From an uncultured Bacilli bacterium (GTDB lineage Bacteria > Bacillota_I > Bacilli_A > RF39 > UBA660), in NCBI GenBank assembly GCA_934149465.1, contig CAKPEZ010000001.1, forward strand, positions 62,001-126,000: a stretch of 64,000 bases of DNA, in the 5' to 3' direction. Positions 33,838 through 41,893 of the stretch are shown in pieces (positions within the stretch are counted from its first letter, which is position 1; every line of letters begins with the position of its first letter). The position numbers and the translations under genes were made by a program. The notes beneath the pieces were generated by a model. That model did no database searches. It saw only the letters and a list, made by a program, of their open reading frames with translations, and was not told the DNA's origin.

Positions 33838-35505
33838 TTACTTATATTTTAATTTTCTCTTGATTTTAGGAATAATTTTTCCGTTTAAAATAGTTTTTTC
33901 TTTTTTCCCAAACGTACTATTTAAAACTCTTTTTTCTAAATTTTCTCCAAAATAATGATAAACAAATGCTTTTTCCTTATCATTTAAAGAGTTTAATATT
34001 AATGAAGCATTAACATCACTACCAAGATAATCAAAAATACTTTTTCCCAAATTTACCGAATATTCTTTTTCTAACTCTTCAATTTTCTTAATAGCATCCT
34101 TAAAAGATAAAGTTCTTCTTTTATTTCTTTTACGTTCTTTAGGTAAATCGTCACAATTTATCATGTCGTTATTTAATTCAAGATATTCATCTAATCTTAA
34201 AGGAAGAGATGCTCTTTTTAATATTTTAAGAGCATAGTCTTGCATCTTACGAACATTTTCTCTTGTCATTCCTCCAAGTAATAAAGCAACTCTTTCTAAA
34301 GTACGATATCCTCTGCCATCTAAATTATAACGCATAATAAGAGTTAAAACTTCATTATCCGTAAGAGGTGAATCATCTATTAATTTAATTAAATCTTTAT
34401 GAATAGTTAAATCAATAGTATCGTTTAATACATCTACATTAGGATCTTTTATAGCATCATATATACTAGATTTATCATCATCAGTAAAAGTCATATCCAA
34501 ACTTTGTACTCCCATCATAGATATATAATTCATAATTTCTAACGCTCTATTTTCAGTTAAGGAAAATTCTTTTGCAATATCTTTTATACTAGGTTCTCTT
34601 CCATTAATAATATAATATTCTTTAATATAATTTTTAAATTTTCTAACCATTTCTTTTATTCTGTAAGGAGAACTAATTATTGAGATATTATCTTTAATAT
34701 AACGCCCAATCATATTATTAATCCATATAATAGCATAGTTAGCAAAACTAGCATATAATTTAGGATCATATTTATTAATTGCTCTTATTAATCCTAAAAC
34801 TCCTTCTTGAAACAGATCATAATAAGAAATTGTCCTTGTAAAAGATATATAATGTTTTCTTATTACAAACATAATTAATCTTTGATTATGCAAAACTATT
34901 TTATCCTGAGCATTTTTATCTCCTAAATGAGCTTTTTCAAGTAACATCTTAGTCTCTTCTTCCTCTAAAACAGGATAATCTTTAATATTTTTCCAAAAGA
35001 TACCTTCAAAATTATTAAAATTAGGCTCATAATCTCTAAAATCATTTTGACGATATATTTTAATTAATTTCTTTATATGAATATTATTAGTTGCAATATT
35101 ATTTTTACTTAAAAGCTCTACTAATAAAAATATCTCATTATAATTAAGTAAAGTAGAATAAAATTCTTCGCTAAAAGCTGTATCATCAAAATAGCTTAAA
35201 AATTGTTCTAACTCGCAAAAAGCTAAATCAGTATCATCAGTAATTTCCATTTTGTTTAAAAGATTTTCTATAAAAGTAAATTGTTTTTTCTTTAAGAGCT
35301 TCCCCATAATAATTTTAAATCTTTCTTCTAAAGATTTTTTTAGTATAATGCTAAACTTAAGAGTAGGATCTTTCTCTACTATTTTTAAAGATCTTTCTAC
35401 TTCTAAATTTATTATATCTTTTAAAGAATCACTTTTTATATTCAAAAACGAATATTTATCACAAATCGCCTTAATATCAAGACTAATCTTTTCTTCCTCT
35501 TTCAT
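33838..35505 (-). CDS. Sigma-70 family factor with long N- and C-terminal extensions
   Basis: The 555-residue protein has a sigma core at about 178-432. Region 1.2/2 covers EEETKMLLEKAHLGDKNAQDKIVLHNQRLI, YYDLFQEGVLGLIRAINKYDP (2.1-2.3) and FANYAIIWINNMIGRYI (2.4). Region 3 is SSPYRIKEMVRKFKNY with REPSIKDIAKEFSLTENRALEI. Region 4 has LTDNEVLTLIMRYNLDG, then LLLGGMTRENVRKMQDYALKIL, a helix-turn-helix with the RENVR motif. Residues 1-177 and 433-555 match nothing I know and are charged and helical. RpoD-like vegetative factors lack such a C-terminal tail. It is an alternative or lineage-specific sigma; its regulon is unknown. Confidence 0.8.
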   Translation of the reverse strand: MKEEEKISLDIKAICDKYSFLNIKSDSLKDIINLEVERSLKIVEKDPTLKFSIILKKSLEERFKIIMGKLLKKKQFTFIENLLNKMEITDDTDLAFCELEQFLSYFDDTAFSEEFYSTLLNYNEIFLLVELLSKNNIATNNIHIKKLIKIYRQNDFRDYEPNFNNFEGIFWKNIKDYPVLEEEETKMLLEKAHLGDKNAQDKIVLHNQRLIMFVIRKHYISFTRTISYYDLFQEGVLGLIRAINKYDPKLYASFANYAIIWINNMIGRYIKDNISIISSPYRIKEMVRKFKNYIKEYYIINGREPSIKDIAKEFSLTENRALEIMNYISMMGVQSLDMTFTDDDKSSIYDAIKDPNVDVLNDTIDLTIHKDLIKLIDDSPLTDNEVLTLIMRYNLDGRGYRTLERVALLLGGMTRENVRKMQDYALKILKRASLPLRLDEYLELNNDMINCDDLPKERKRNKRRTLSFKDAIKKIEELEKEYSVNLGKSIFDYLGSDVNASLILNSLNDKEKAFVYHYFGENLEKRVLNSTFGKKEKTILNGKIIPKIKRKLKYK

Positions 35506-35566
35506 CCCAAGATCTTCCCCTTTCTTAAGAAAATTATTCTAGCATACAACTACTTAAATTGCAAGT

Positions 35567-35607
35567 AAAAAAGATATGCTTTCATATTTAAAAGCATATC
35601 TTTTTTT
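35567..35607. terminator. Bidirectional-type terminator after the GerE-like gene
   Basis: AAAAGATATGCTTT and AAAGCATATCTTTT pair in a 14-bp stem with T-runs at both ends. Confidence 0.85.
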
Positions 35608-35619
35608 GTCCATATTTTT

Positions 35620-35823
35620 TTATAAAGAAATTTCACCAAGTCTTATTAACTCAACAACTGCTCCAGCTCTTCCCTTGACGCCAAGCTTTTGCATAGCGTT
35701 AGAAATATGATTTCTAACAGTCTTTTCGCTAATAAATAAAATATTTGCTATTTCTTTAGTAGTCTTATTTTGAATTAATAAATTAAAAACTTGTTTTTCT
35801 CTTTTAGTTAAGATACTCTTCAC
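35620..35823 (-). CDS. Stand-alone LuxR/GerE-type helix-turn-helix regulator
   Basis: A 67-residue protein made only of the LuxR-type DNA-binding domain: LTKREKQVFNLLIQNKTTKEIANILFISEKTVRNHISNAMQKLGVKGRAGAVVELIRLGEI. Its size equals that of GerE, the late sporulation regulator of Bacillus (74 residues), but the same fold occurs in many other regulators. Start is GTG 35823 with GAGGAAAT upstream. It lies just after dnaJ. The 86-base gap holds two inverted repeats (CCTCACT ... AGTGAGG and ATTTATTCATA ... TATGAATAAAT) that could be its own operators. Confidence 0.75.
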   Translation of the reverse strand: MKSILTKREKQVFNLLIQNKTTKEIANILFISEKTVRNHISNAMQKLGVKGRAGAVVELIRLGEISL

Positions 35824-35829
35824 GTTTAT

Positions 35830-35897
35830 TTCCTCACTTCCCTATTAGGGTGGTTTATATTTATTCATATTATTGTATGAATAAATAAATCTTTAGT
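35830..35897. repeat. Nested inverted repeats upstream of the GerE-like gene
   Basis: ATTTATTCATA-TTATTG-TATGAATAAAT is a perfect 11-bp repeat, enclosed by CCTCACT ... AGTGAGG. There is no T-run on the minus strand, so it is more like operators or an mRNA structure than a terminator. Confidence 0.45.
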
Positions 35898-35909
35898 GAG
35901 GGAAAGCGC

Positions 35910-37016
35910 CTATAAATACTTATTTATTTTTTTAAATTCCGGCATATTACTTAAGTCTGTCTTTGAAAGACTTTCAAACAATGATTTTTGCTCTTTACTT
36001 AGCTTTGTAGGAATCATTACTTTAAGTATTACAAACATATCTCCCTTGCGAGATGATATAGCGCTTTCAATGCCTTTCCCTTTAAGTCTTAACTTATCAT
36101 TACTTTGACTACCAGCTGGAATAGTAAGTGAAACTGTTCCATTCATTGTTGGCACACTTACCTTACCACCTAAAACAGCTGTATCAATAGTAATAGGTAA
36201 AGTCAAATACAAATCATTATCAATTCGATCAAATATTTCATGAGGTTTAACGGTCATTTCTAAATATAGATCACCATTTTCTCCTCCGTTTACGCCTGCT
36301 TCACCTTTGCTAGGAACCCTAAGCCTGCTATCATTAGTAACACCAGCTGGGATATTTACCGTAATAGTCTTCTTTGTCTTAACTCTACCAGTTCCCTTAC
36401 AATTAGAACATTTACTTTCAAAAGAAGAACCAGTTCCATTGCACTCTGGACAAGTAGTTTTAGTTAAAAATGAACCTAAAATTGTTCTTTGTTCAGCAGT
36501 AATTACCCCAGAACCATGACATTTAGAACATGTCTTAGGATTAAATCCACCTTTTCCAGAACACTCTTCACATGTATCCATGCTTTCTATCAAAATTTCT
36601 TTTCTAGTTCCAAAAAATGCTTCATCAAAACTAATAGTAAGCCTATAAAGTAAATCATTTCCCCTAGAACTTCTTCCTTGAGTAGAAGTCCTTCTATTAG
36701 AACTAAAGCCAAATCCGCCTAATATATCATCAAAAATATCAGACATATTACCAAAGTCAAATCCTTCAAAACCACTAAAACCACCTTGGTTATTCGTAAA
36801 AGCACTATGACCAAATTGATCATATTGGCTTCTTTTTTGTGGATCTGATAATACTGCATAAGCTTCTTGACATTCTTTGAATTTTTCTGCAGCATCTGGT
36901 TCTTTATTCACATCTGGATGATACTTTTTAGCAAGCTTACGAAAAGCGCTTTTTATTTCATCAGCTGATGCTGTTTTAGATACCCCTAAAACCTCATAGT
37001 AATCTTTCTTATTCAT
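35910..37016 (-). CDS. dnaJ: Chaperone DnaJ
   Basis: Co-chaperone that delivers clients to DnaK and stimulates its ATPase. The 368-residue protein has the J domain with KKYHPDVN (HPD at about 33-35), a Gly/Phe-rich linker (GGFSGFEGFDFGNMSDIFDDILGG) and four zinc-binding repeats CEECSGKG, CSKCHGSG, CPECNGTG and CSNCKGTG (about 148-215), then the substrate domains. All zinc cysteines are present. It is the last gene of the hrcA operon and is separated from dnaK by a perfect hairpin. Confidence 0.97.
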   Translation of the reverse strand: MNKKDYYEVLGVSKTASADEIKSAFRKLAKKYHPDVNKEPDAAEKFKECQEAYAVLSDPQKRSQYDQFGHSAFTNNQGGFSGFEGFDFGNMSDIFDDILGGFGFSSNRRTSTQGRSSRGNDLLYRLTISFDEAFFGTRKEILIESMDTCEECSGKGGFNPKTCSKCHGSGVITAEQRTILGSFLTKTTCPECNGTGSSFESKCSNCKGTGRVKTKKTITVNIPAGVTNDSRLRVPSKGEAGVNGGENGDLYLEMTVKPHEIFDRIDNDLYLTLPITIDTAVLGGKVSVPTMNGTVSLTIPAGSQSNDKLRLKGKGIESAISSRKGDMFVILKVMIPTKLSKEQKSLFESLSKTDLSNMPEFKKINKYL

Positions 37017-37045
37017 ATCATTTCTTCCTTTCTTACTTCATAAGG

Positions 37046-37073
37046 AAGAAGTTCTAGATAACTAGAACTTCTT
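37046..37073. repeat. Perfect hairpin between dnaK and dnaJ
   Basis: AAGAAGTTCTAG and CTAGAACTTCTT form a perfect 12-bp stem with a 4-base loop and no T-run. It is probably an mRNA processing or stabilising element that sets the DnaK:DnaJ ratio. Confidence 0.7.
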
Positions 37074-37083
37074 AAATGAATGT

Positions 37084-38916
37084 TTATTTTTCTTCAAATT
37101 CAGCATCTACTACATCATCATTTTTCTTAGTAGATTCATCTTTAGTAGATTCACCTGAATTTGCTTGGCTTGCTTGATTTGCTTTAGCAGCTTCTTCATA
37201 TACTTTAGTAGCAAGACTATTAGCTATTTCAAGTAATTTATCTTTCTTTTCTTTAATTTCAGATACACTACCCTTTTCTAAAGTATCTTTTAGATCTTTG
37301 ATAGCACTTTCGGCCTTAGCCTTTTCATCAGTACTTACTTTATCACCTAAATCACGAATAGCTTTTTCAGTAGCAAATATTACTTGCTCAGCTTCGTTTT
37401 TAGCTTCTGCTTCTTCTTTTAAAGCAGCATCTTTTTCTTTATTAGCTTCTGCTTCTTTCATCATACGATCAATTTCTTCATCACTTAATGAATTAGTTGC
37501 TGTAATAGTAATAGATTGTTCTTTGTTTGTACCAAGATCTTTTGCTTTAACATTAACTATACCATTAGCATCTATATCAAAAGTAACTTCAATTTGAGGT
37601 ACACCACGAGGAGCAGGAGGAATATTAGTTAATTGGAAATTACCTAAAGTCTTATTATCTTTAGCCATAGGTCTTTCACCTTGTAATACATGGATATCAA
37701 CAGCTGGTTGATTATCAGCAGCAGTTGAGAATACTTGACTCTTACTAGTTGGAATAGTAGTATTTCTTTCAATAAGAGTAGTCATTACTCCTCCTAATGT
37801 TTCAATACCAAGTGATAATGGAGTTACATCAAGTAAAACAATATCATTAACATCACCAGTTAATACACCACCTTGAATAGCAGCACCCATAGATACTACT
37901 TCATCTGGGTTAACACCTTTAGAAGGTTCCATTCCAAGTTCCTTCTTAATTAATTCTTGAACACAAGGAATACGAGTAGAACCACCAACTAAGATAATCT
38001 TATTAATATCTTTGCTAGTTAATTTAGCATCGCTTAAAGCTTTACGAACAGGCTCTAAAGTAGAATCAACTAAATCACGAATTAAATCTTCAAATTTAGC
38101 TCTAGTTAAAGTAGTTTCTAAATGAAGAGGTCCTTCAGCTCCTTGAGAAATAAATGGTAGAGAAATTTGTGTAGTAGTCATACCACTTAAGTCTTTCTTA
38201 GCTTTCTCAGCAGCATCTTTTAATCTTTGCATTGCCATCTTATCACTAGTTAAATCAACACCAGTATCTTTCTTAAATGTTTCTACTAAATACTTAACAA
38301 TACGTTCATCAAAGTCATCTCCACCTAAACGATTATTACCGCTAGTAGATTTAACTTCAAATACACCATCACCAAGTTCTAGAATAGATACATCAAATGT
38401 ACCTCCGCCCAAGTCGTATACTAAAACAGTATGTAAATTATCTTGTTTATCAAGACCATACGCTAATGCTGCAGCAGTTGGTTCATTGATGATTCTTTCA
38501 ACCTCAAGACCAGCAATCTTACCAGCATTTTTAGTTGCTTGACGTTGTGCATCATTAAAGTATGCTGGAACAGTAATAACTGCTTTAGTTACTTTTTCAC
38601 CAAGATAACTTTCAGCTGTTTTCTTTAAATCTCCAAGAATCATTGCACTAATTTCTTCTGGAGTATAATCCTTTCCGTTAACATGAACTTTTTCATTAGT
38701 ACCCATTAATCTCTTAATAGAACTAACTGTATCTGGATTAGTAACTACTTGTCTTTTAGCAGCAGCACCAACAATAATTTCACCATTTTTAAATGCTACT
38801 ACTGATGGAGTAGTTCTTTCTCCTTCTGGATTAGCAATAACTTTTGCTTCTCCGCCTTCCCAAACAGAGACACAACTATTAGTTGTACCTAAATCAATAC
38901 CTATAATTTTACTCAT
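37084..38916 (-). CDS. dnaK: Chaperone DnaK (Hsp70)
   Basis: Start at ATG 38916, 9 bases after AAAGGAT; the ATG at 38925 overlaps the SD region. The 610-residue Hsp70 has the ATPase start SKIIGIDLGTTNSCVSV, VITVPAYFNDAQRQATKNAG, VLVYDLGGGTFDVSIL and ILVGGSTRIPCVQEL, the linker DVTPLSLGIE and substrate domain, and an acidic tail (STKKNDDVVDAEFEEK). It is the central folding chaperone, working with DnaJ and GrpE. It lies 22 bases after grpE in the CIRCE-controlled operon. Confidence 0.98.
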   Translation of the reverse strand: MSKIIGIDLGTTNSCVSVWEGGEAKVIANPEGERTTPSVVAFKNGEIIVGAAAKRQVVTNPDTVSSIKRLMGTNEKVHVNGKDYTPEEISAMILGDLKKTAESYLGEKVTKAVITVPAYFNDAQRQATKNAGKIAGLEVERIINEPTAAALAYGLDKQDNLHTVLVYDLGGGTFDVSILELGDGVFEVKSTSGNNRLGGDDFDERIVKYLVETFKKDTGVDLTSDKMAMQRLKDAAEKAKKDLSGMTTTQISLPFISQGAEGPLHLETTLTRAKFEDLIRDLVDSTLEPVRKALSDAKLTSKDINKIILVGGSTRIPCVQELIKKELGMEPSKGVNPDEVVSMGAAIQGGVLTGDVNDIVLLDVTPLSLGIETLGGVMTTLIERNTTIPTSKSQVFSTAADNQPAVDIHVLQGERPMAKDNKTLGNFQLTNIPPAPRGVPQIEVTFDIDANGIVNVKAKDLGTNKEQSITITATNSLSDEEIDRMMKEAEANKEKDAALKEEAEAKNEAEQVIFATEKAIRDLGDKVSTDEKAKAESAIKDLKDTLEKGSVSEIKEKKDKLLEIANSLATKVYEEAAKANQASQANSGESTKDESTKKNDDVVDAEFEEK

Positions 38917-38937
38917 ATATATCATATCCTTTCATTA

Positions 38938-39606
38938 TTATTCATTTACTTTTACCATAGCAGGTCTAATTACTTTATCTTTATAAGTATAACCTTTTTG
39001 TAATACTTCTAAGACAACACCTTTTTCTTTTGTATCATCTTTACCAGTTAAAACTGCTTGACTATTATTTGGATCAAATTCTTTTCCTAAGCAATCAATT
39101 TCTTTAACTTCAAATTTTTCAAGAACACCGACTGCTTGCGAATAAATCATTTTAAATCCGCTTAAGAAACGTGATACTTCATCTTCTAAATTGTTATCAT
39201 CCATTTGGATAGCTCTTTCAAAATTATCAATGATTGGTAAAAGATCACTAATAATTCCTTCTTCAGAGTATTTTAGCATTCTAGAAGTTTCATCATCTTT
39301 TCTTTTTTTATAATTAATAAGTTCTGCTTGTGATCTTACAAGTTTTTCTTCTAATTCTTTTATTTTATCTTTTAAAAGATCATCATCTTTGTAAGAGGAC
39401 TTTTCACATGAAGAATCATCTTCACAAGCACATTTTTCACAGCTGCACTCATCTGTACAAGCACACTTATCACCTTCATTATCACAAGTGCACTCATCAC
39501 AAGTGCATTTATCACAAGTACACTCATTTTCACATGAACATTTCTCATCAAAAGTACACTTACAATTATCATTTTCTATATTATGATGCTTTTTATTTTT
39601 TTTCAA
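38938..39606 (-). CDS. grpE: GrpE nucleotide-exchange factor with metallothionein-like N-terminal extension
   Basis: Residues 75-222 are a normal GrpE: the long helix (LLKDKIKELEEKLVRSQAELINYKKRKDDETSRM), DLLPIIDNFERAIQ and the beta wing ending GKEFDPNNSQAVLTGKDDTKEKGVVLEVLQKGYTYKDKVIRPAMVKV. It exchanges ADP for ATP on DnaK. The surprise is residues 15-67: 17 cysteines arranged as CxC pairs spaced by two to seven residues (CKC, CSC, CTC, CAC), with Asp/Glu/Lys/Thr between them, like a metallothionein. A KKHH lies just before. Ordinary GrpE N-termini are short and disordered. The frame is continuous with the GrpE core, and no stop or second SD separates them. Confidence 0.95.
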   Translation of the reverse strand: MKKNKKHHNIENDNCKCTFDEKCSCENECTCDKCTCDECTCDNEGDKCACTDECSCEKCACEDDSSCEKSSYKDDDLLKDKIKELEEKLVRSQAELINYKKRKDDETSRMLKYSEEGIISDLLPIIDNFERAIQMDDNNLEDEVSRFLSGFKMIYSQAVGVLEKFEVKEIDCLGKEFDPNNSQAVLTGKDDTKEKGVVLEVLQKGYTYKDKVIRPAMVKVNE

Positions 39607-39620
39607 CTTAAATCACCTAC

Positions 39621-40610
39621 TCATTTCATATTATTTTTTAAATAGTCTAACACACCAATAACGCGGTCGTATTCCATTCTTTTAGGACCAACAAGTGCGA
39701 TTGTTCCCTCTTCGCCATTGTAGTTATACTTTGTTTTTATTACAGTCAAATCATCATCAAAATTATTCTCGCTTCCTATGTAAACATTTATGTCATTATT
39801 ATCAGGAGAATCTTTTTCAATTAAAGATACATCATCAAACTTATTTAGAAGTTCTTTAACTTTTTCTATACTTCCAAATTCTGGCTGTTTAAGAAAATTA
39901 TTTTTTCCAACAAAATGAACATCTCCTTGCTTATTACTAAGCTCACTAAAAGCATTATAAAAAGCATTATAAAGTACTTCATGTTGTTTTACATATTTTC
40001 CTATAATAGGCTTAATTTCATACTCAAGCTTAATACTAATTTCATCAATTGGTGTACCAATAAGAAGCTTATTAATAAGATCAACCGTTTGTTTTACATC
40101 ATCAGTAGAAATATTATCTGGTAAAAATAAGTTCTTATGTTCAACAAAGCCTTTATCAGTAATAACCATTGTCAAAATTTTATTTTTCTCAAGTGGTACT
40201 ACTTCTACTTTCATAAGCTTATTTATTGAAGACTTACTACCAAGTACTACCGAAGCACAATTAGTAATCTCTGATATAATTTCAATACTTTTTCTAATAG
40301 GATCACTAAGCATAAGTGAACTATTATTAAATGCTGTTTGAAGTTTAAGCATCTCTTCCCCAGTCATATTCTTAGGAACCATCAAATTATTAACATAATA
40401 ACGGTATCCATCTTCAGAAGGAACACGTCCAGAAGAAGTATGAGTCTTCTCTAAATAACCAACATTTTCAAGATAACTCATCTCATTACGAACAGTCGCA
40501 CTAGAACATTTTATTTTCTTACAAATGCCCTCGCTTCCAACTGGCTTAGCTGTTTTGATATAATCTTCAACAATCATTTTAAGTATTTCTTTTTGACGAT
40601 CATTTATCAT
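39621..40610 (-). CDS. hrcA: Heat-inducible transcription repressor HrcA
   Basis: Represses heat-shock operons by binding CIRCE; its folding depends on GroEL. The 329-residue protein has the winged helix (MINDRQKEILKMIVEDYIKTAKPVGSEGICKKIKCSSATVRNEMSYLENVGYLEKTHTSSGRVPSEDGYRYYV), followed by the dimerisation and inserted domains and the ending EEGTIALVGPKRMEYDRVIGVLDYL. First gene of hrcA-grpE-dnaK-dnaJ. The SD GGAAGTG lies inside the leader repeats. Confidence 0.97.
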   Translation of the reverse strand: MINDRQKEILKMIVEDYIKTAKPVGSEGICKKIKCSSATVRNEMSYLENVGYLEKTHTSSGRVPSEDGYRYYVNNLMVPKNMTGEEMLKLQTAFNNSSLMLSDPIRKSIEIISEITNCASVVLGSKSSINKLMKVEVVPLEKNKILTMVITDKGFVEHKNLFLPDNISTDDVKQTVDLINKLLIGTPIDEISIKLEYEIKPIIGKYVKQHEVLYNAFYNAFSELSNKQGDVHFVGKNNFLKQPEFGSIEKVKELLNKFDDVSLIEKDSPDNNDINVYIGSENNFDDDLTVIKTKYNYNGEEGTIALVGPKRMEYDRVIGVLDYLKNNMK

Positions 40611-40622
40611 ATTAGCACTTCC

Positions 40623-40649
40623 TTAGCACTATTATTATACAAGTGCTAA
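40623..40649. promoter_or_regulatory. CIRCE operator 1 (downstream of the promoter)
   Basis: TTAGCACTA-N9-AAGTGCTAA, one symmetric base pair off the consensus TTAGCACTC-N9-GAGTGCTAA. It lies between the -10 and the hrcA SD. An extra half-site TTAGCACTT is at 40612-40620. Confidence 0.93.
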
Positions 40650-40653
40650 TTAC

Positions 40654-40682
40654 ATTATATACATACTTTTTAGCAATGTCAA
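40654..40682 (-). promoter_or_regulatory. Consensus promoter of the hrcA operon
   Basis: -35 TTGACA (40677-40682), 17-base spacer, -10 TATAAT (40654-40659). It is flanked and overlapped by the two CIRCE elements. Confidence 0.92.
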
Positions 40683-40696
40683 TAAAAAAGTGCTAA
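40670..40696. promoter_or_regulatory. CIRCE operator 2 (overlaps the -35)
   Basis: TTAGCAATG-N9-AAGTGCTAA; the left arm is degenerate at two bases, the right arm has AAGTGCTAA. It covers the -35 of the hrcA promoter. Confidence 0.75.
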
Positions 40697-40715
40697 TTTT
40701 TTATTTTTTTTTACA

Positions 40716-40746
40716 CTAAAAAACATCTTTTTTCTAAAAGACGTTT
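40716..40746 (-). terminator. Terminator of the 40745 gene
   Basis: AAACGTCTTTT/AAAAGATGTTT stem (one G-U pair) followed by T-rich sequence on the minus strand, overlapping the stop codon. Confidence 0.65.
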
Positions 40747-41530
40747 ATTTAGGCAAAATTGAGATAATTTCTAAGTAATCTAAAATATATAAAGTCACTC
40801 CCGTTATTACTAAAATAGTTAATATAACAAGGAAAGTTTTAAAAAAGGTGTTTCCTCGATTCGGTACTAAATCACTAGCAAAATCATTATCAAAATCTTC
40901 TTTACTAAACTTGTATGTTCCACTATAAAAATCTTTAGGATTTTCTTTATTTTCTTCTTTTGGAGTAATAGTTTTAATAGTCTCCATTTTAGCAGTCATT
41001 TCTTTTAACAAAGATTTAGTCTCTTCAAGACTATCATCTTTAATAGGATCTGTTACTAAAGTATTATTGGTTGGTTTTAAATCTGATAAAATATCTAAAG
41101 ACAAAGTTGTATTATGTGATAAATATTCTTCTTTATCTACATCTTCCTTAGTTAAATTTTTATCAATATCTAATACTTTTAAATACTTACGATTACTATT
41201 ATTATTCTTTTTCTCGCTTATAAATGTATTACTATCTTTGGCTTTTTTTAGCATTTCATTTATATCATAAGAACCTGTTCTTTCTAAGATAGTTTCTTCT
41301 TCTTCCTTAGAAATTGGTTCTATATTTTTATTTTCTGCTTTTTTTTGATATTCATTTCGGCTTAGAGTAATATTCTTAAAACTCTCTATATCTATTTCAT
41401 TAGTATTATCTGGTATTGGCAAATCCTCAAATCTAGATCTTTGTCCATATATTGTATTATATAAATCTTTATTTCTTGTAGTTCTTTCTTCAAAAGTCTC
41501 ATCACTATACTTATCCATACGACTAGCCAT
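40745..41530 (-). CDS. C-terminally membrane-anchored acidic protein, unknown
   Basis: The 261-residue protein has a long charged cytosolic part and a single C-terminal membrane segment (about 230-253, FFKTFLVILTILVITGVTLYILDYL), i.e. tail-anchored. The N-terminus MASRMDKYSDETFEERTTRNKDLYNTIYG has a 'SRxxKY...RT.RN..LY..IY' pattern, and residues 170-190 form a short coiled coil (EETKSLLKEMTAKMETIKTI). No enzymatic motif. Such tail-anchored low-complexity proteins in Bacillota are sometimes cell-division factors, but there is no evidence of that here. Monocistronic. Confidence 0.55.
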   Translation of the reverse strand: MASRMDKYSDETFEERTTRNKDLYNTIYGQRSRFEDLPIPDNTNEIDIESFKNITLSRNEYQKKAENKNIEPISKEEEETILERTGSYDINEMLKKAKDSNTFISEKKNNNSNRKYLKVLDIDKNLTKEDVDKEEYLSHNTTLSLDILSDLKPTNNTLVTDPIKDDSLEETKSLLKEMTAKMETIKTITPKEENKENPKDFYSGTYKFSKEDFDNDFASDLVPNRGNTFFKTFLVILTILVITGVTLYILDYLEIISILPK

Positions 41531-41616
41531 ATATCCACCTCTATTTATCTATATTAATAATATCATATTTTTTTACTTTATGAAAGCATTATTTTTAGAA
41601 TTTTCTAAGGAAAAGC

Positions 41617-41645
41617 TTGTCAGATAAAAAATGATTAGTTATAAT
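41617..41645 (+). promoter_or_regulatory. Promoter of the ferredoxin gene
   Basis: -35 TTGTCA, 17-base spacer, -10 TATAAT, 22 bases before the ferredoxin ATG; the SD is AGAAGG. Confidence 0.85.
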
Positions 41646-41667
41646 AATATTAGAAAGAAGGTATAAA

Positions 41668-41868
41668 ATGAAAGTAAAAGTAAATAAAGATAAGTGTATT
41701 GGCTGTGGAAGCTGTGTTAATATTTGTAATGAAATCTTTGATTTTGACGATGAAGGATACGCTACTGCTAAAGATATAGAAATAAAAGAAGATTTAAAAG
41801 AAGAAGTAATAGAGGCAATTAATGGTTGCCCTACTGATGCTATAATTGAAGTAAAAGAAGAAAAATAA
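41668..41868 (+). CDS. fer: Single-cluster [4Fe-4S] ferredoxin
   Basis: A 66-residue electron carrier with CIGCGSC (Cys10, Cys13, Cys16) and Cys54 in GCPTDAI as the four cluster ligands; Cys20 is an extra cysteine. The acidic remainder (EIFDFDDEGYATAKDIEIKEDLKEE) resembles the small ferredoxins of Bacillus and Clostridium. It supplies low-potential electrons to soluble enzymes. It has its own strong promoter and a shared terminator with the convergent TtcA-like gene; the latter enzyme also uses an Fe-S cluster, which may or may not be meaningful. Confidence 0.95.
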   Translation: MKVKVNKDKCIGCGSCVNICNEIFDFDDEGYATAKDIEIKEDLKEEVIEAINGCPTDAIIEVKEEK

Positions 41869-41893
41869 CAAAAATTATTTTTCTTCTTTTTTT
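41857..41893. terminator. Shared terminator between ferredoxin and the TtcA-like gene
   Basis: A perfect 12-bp stem GAAGAAAAATAA/TTATTTTTCTTC with A/T runs on both sides. Both convergent stop codons lie in the stem. Confidence 0.92.

Noticed and set aside
39330..39611. Histidine-rich rightward frame opposite grpE
   Set aside because: It is the complement of the cysteine-rich codons (TGT read backwards as ACA, and CAC/CAT in the shifted frame). No SD or promoter.
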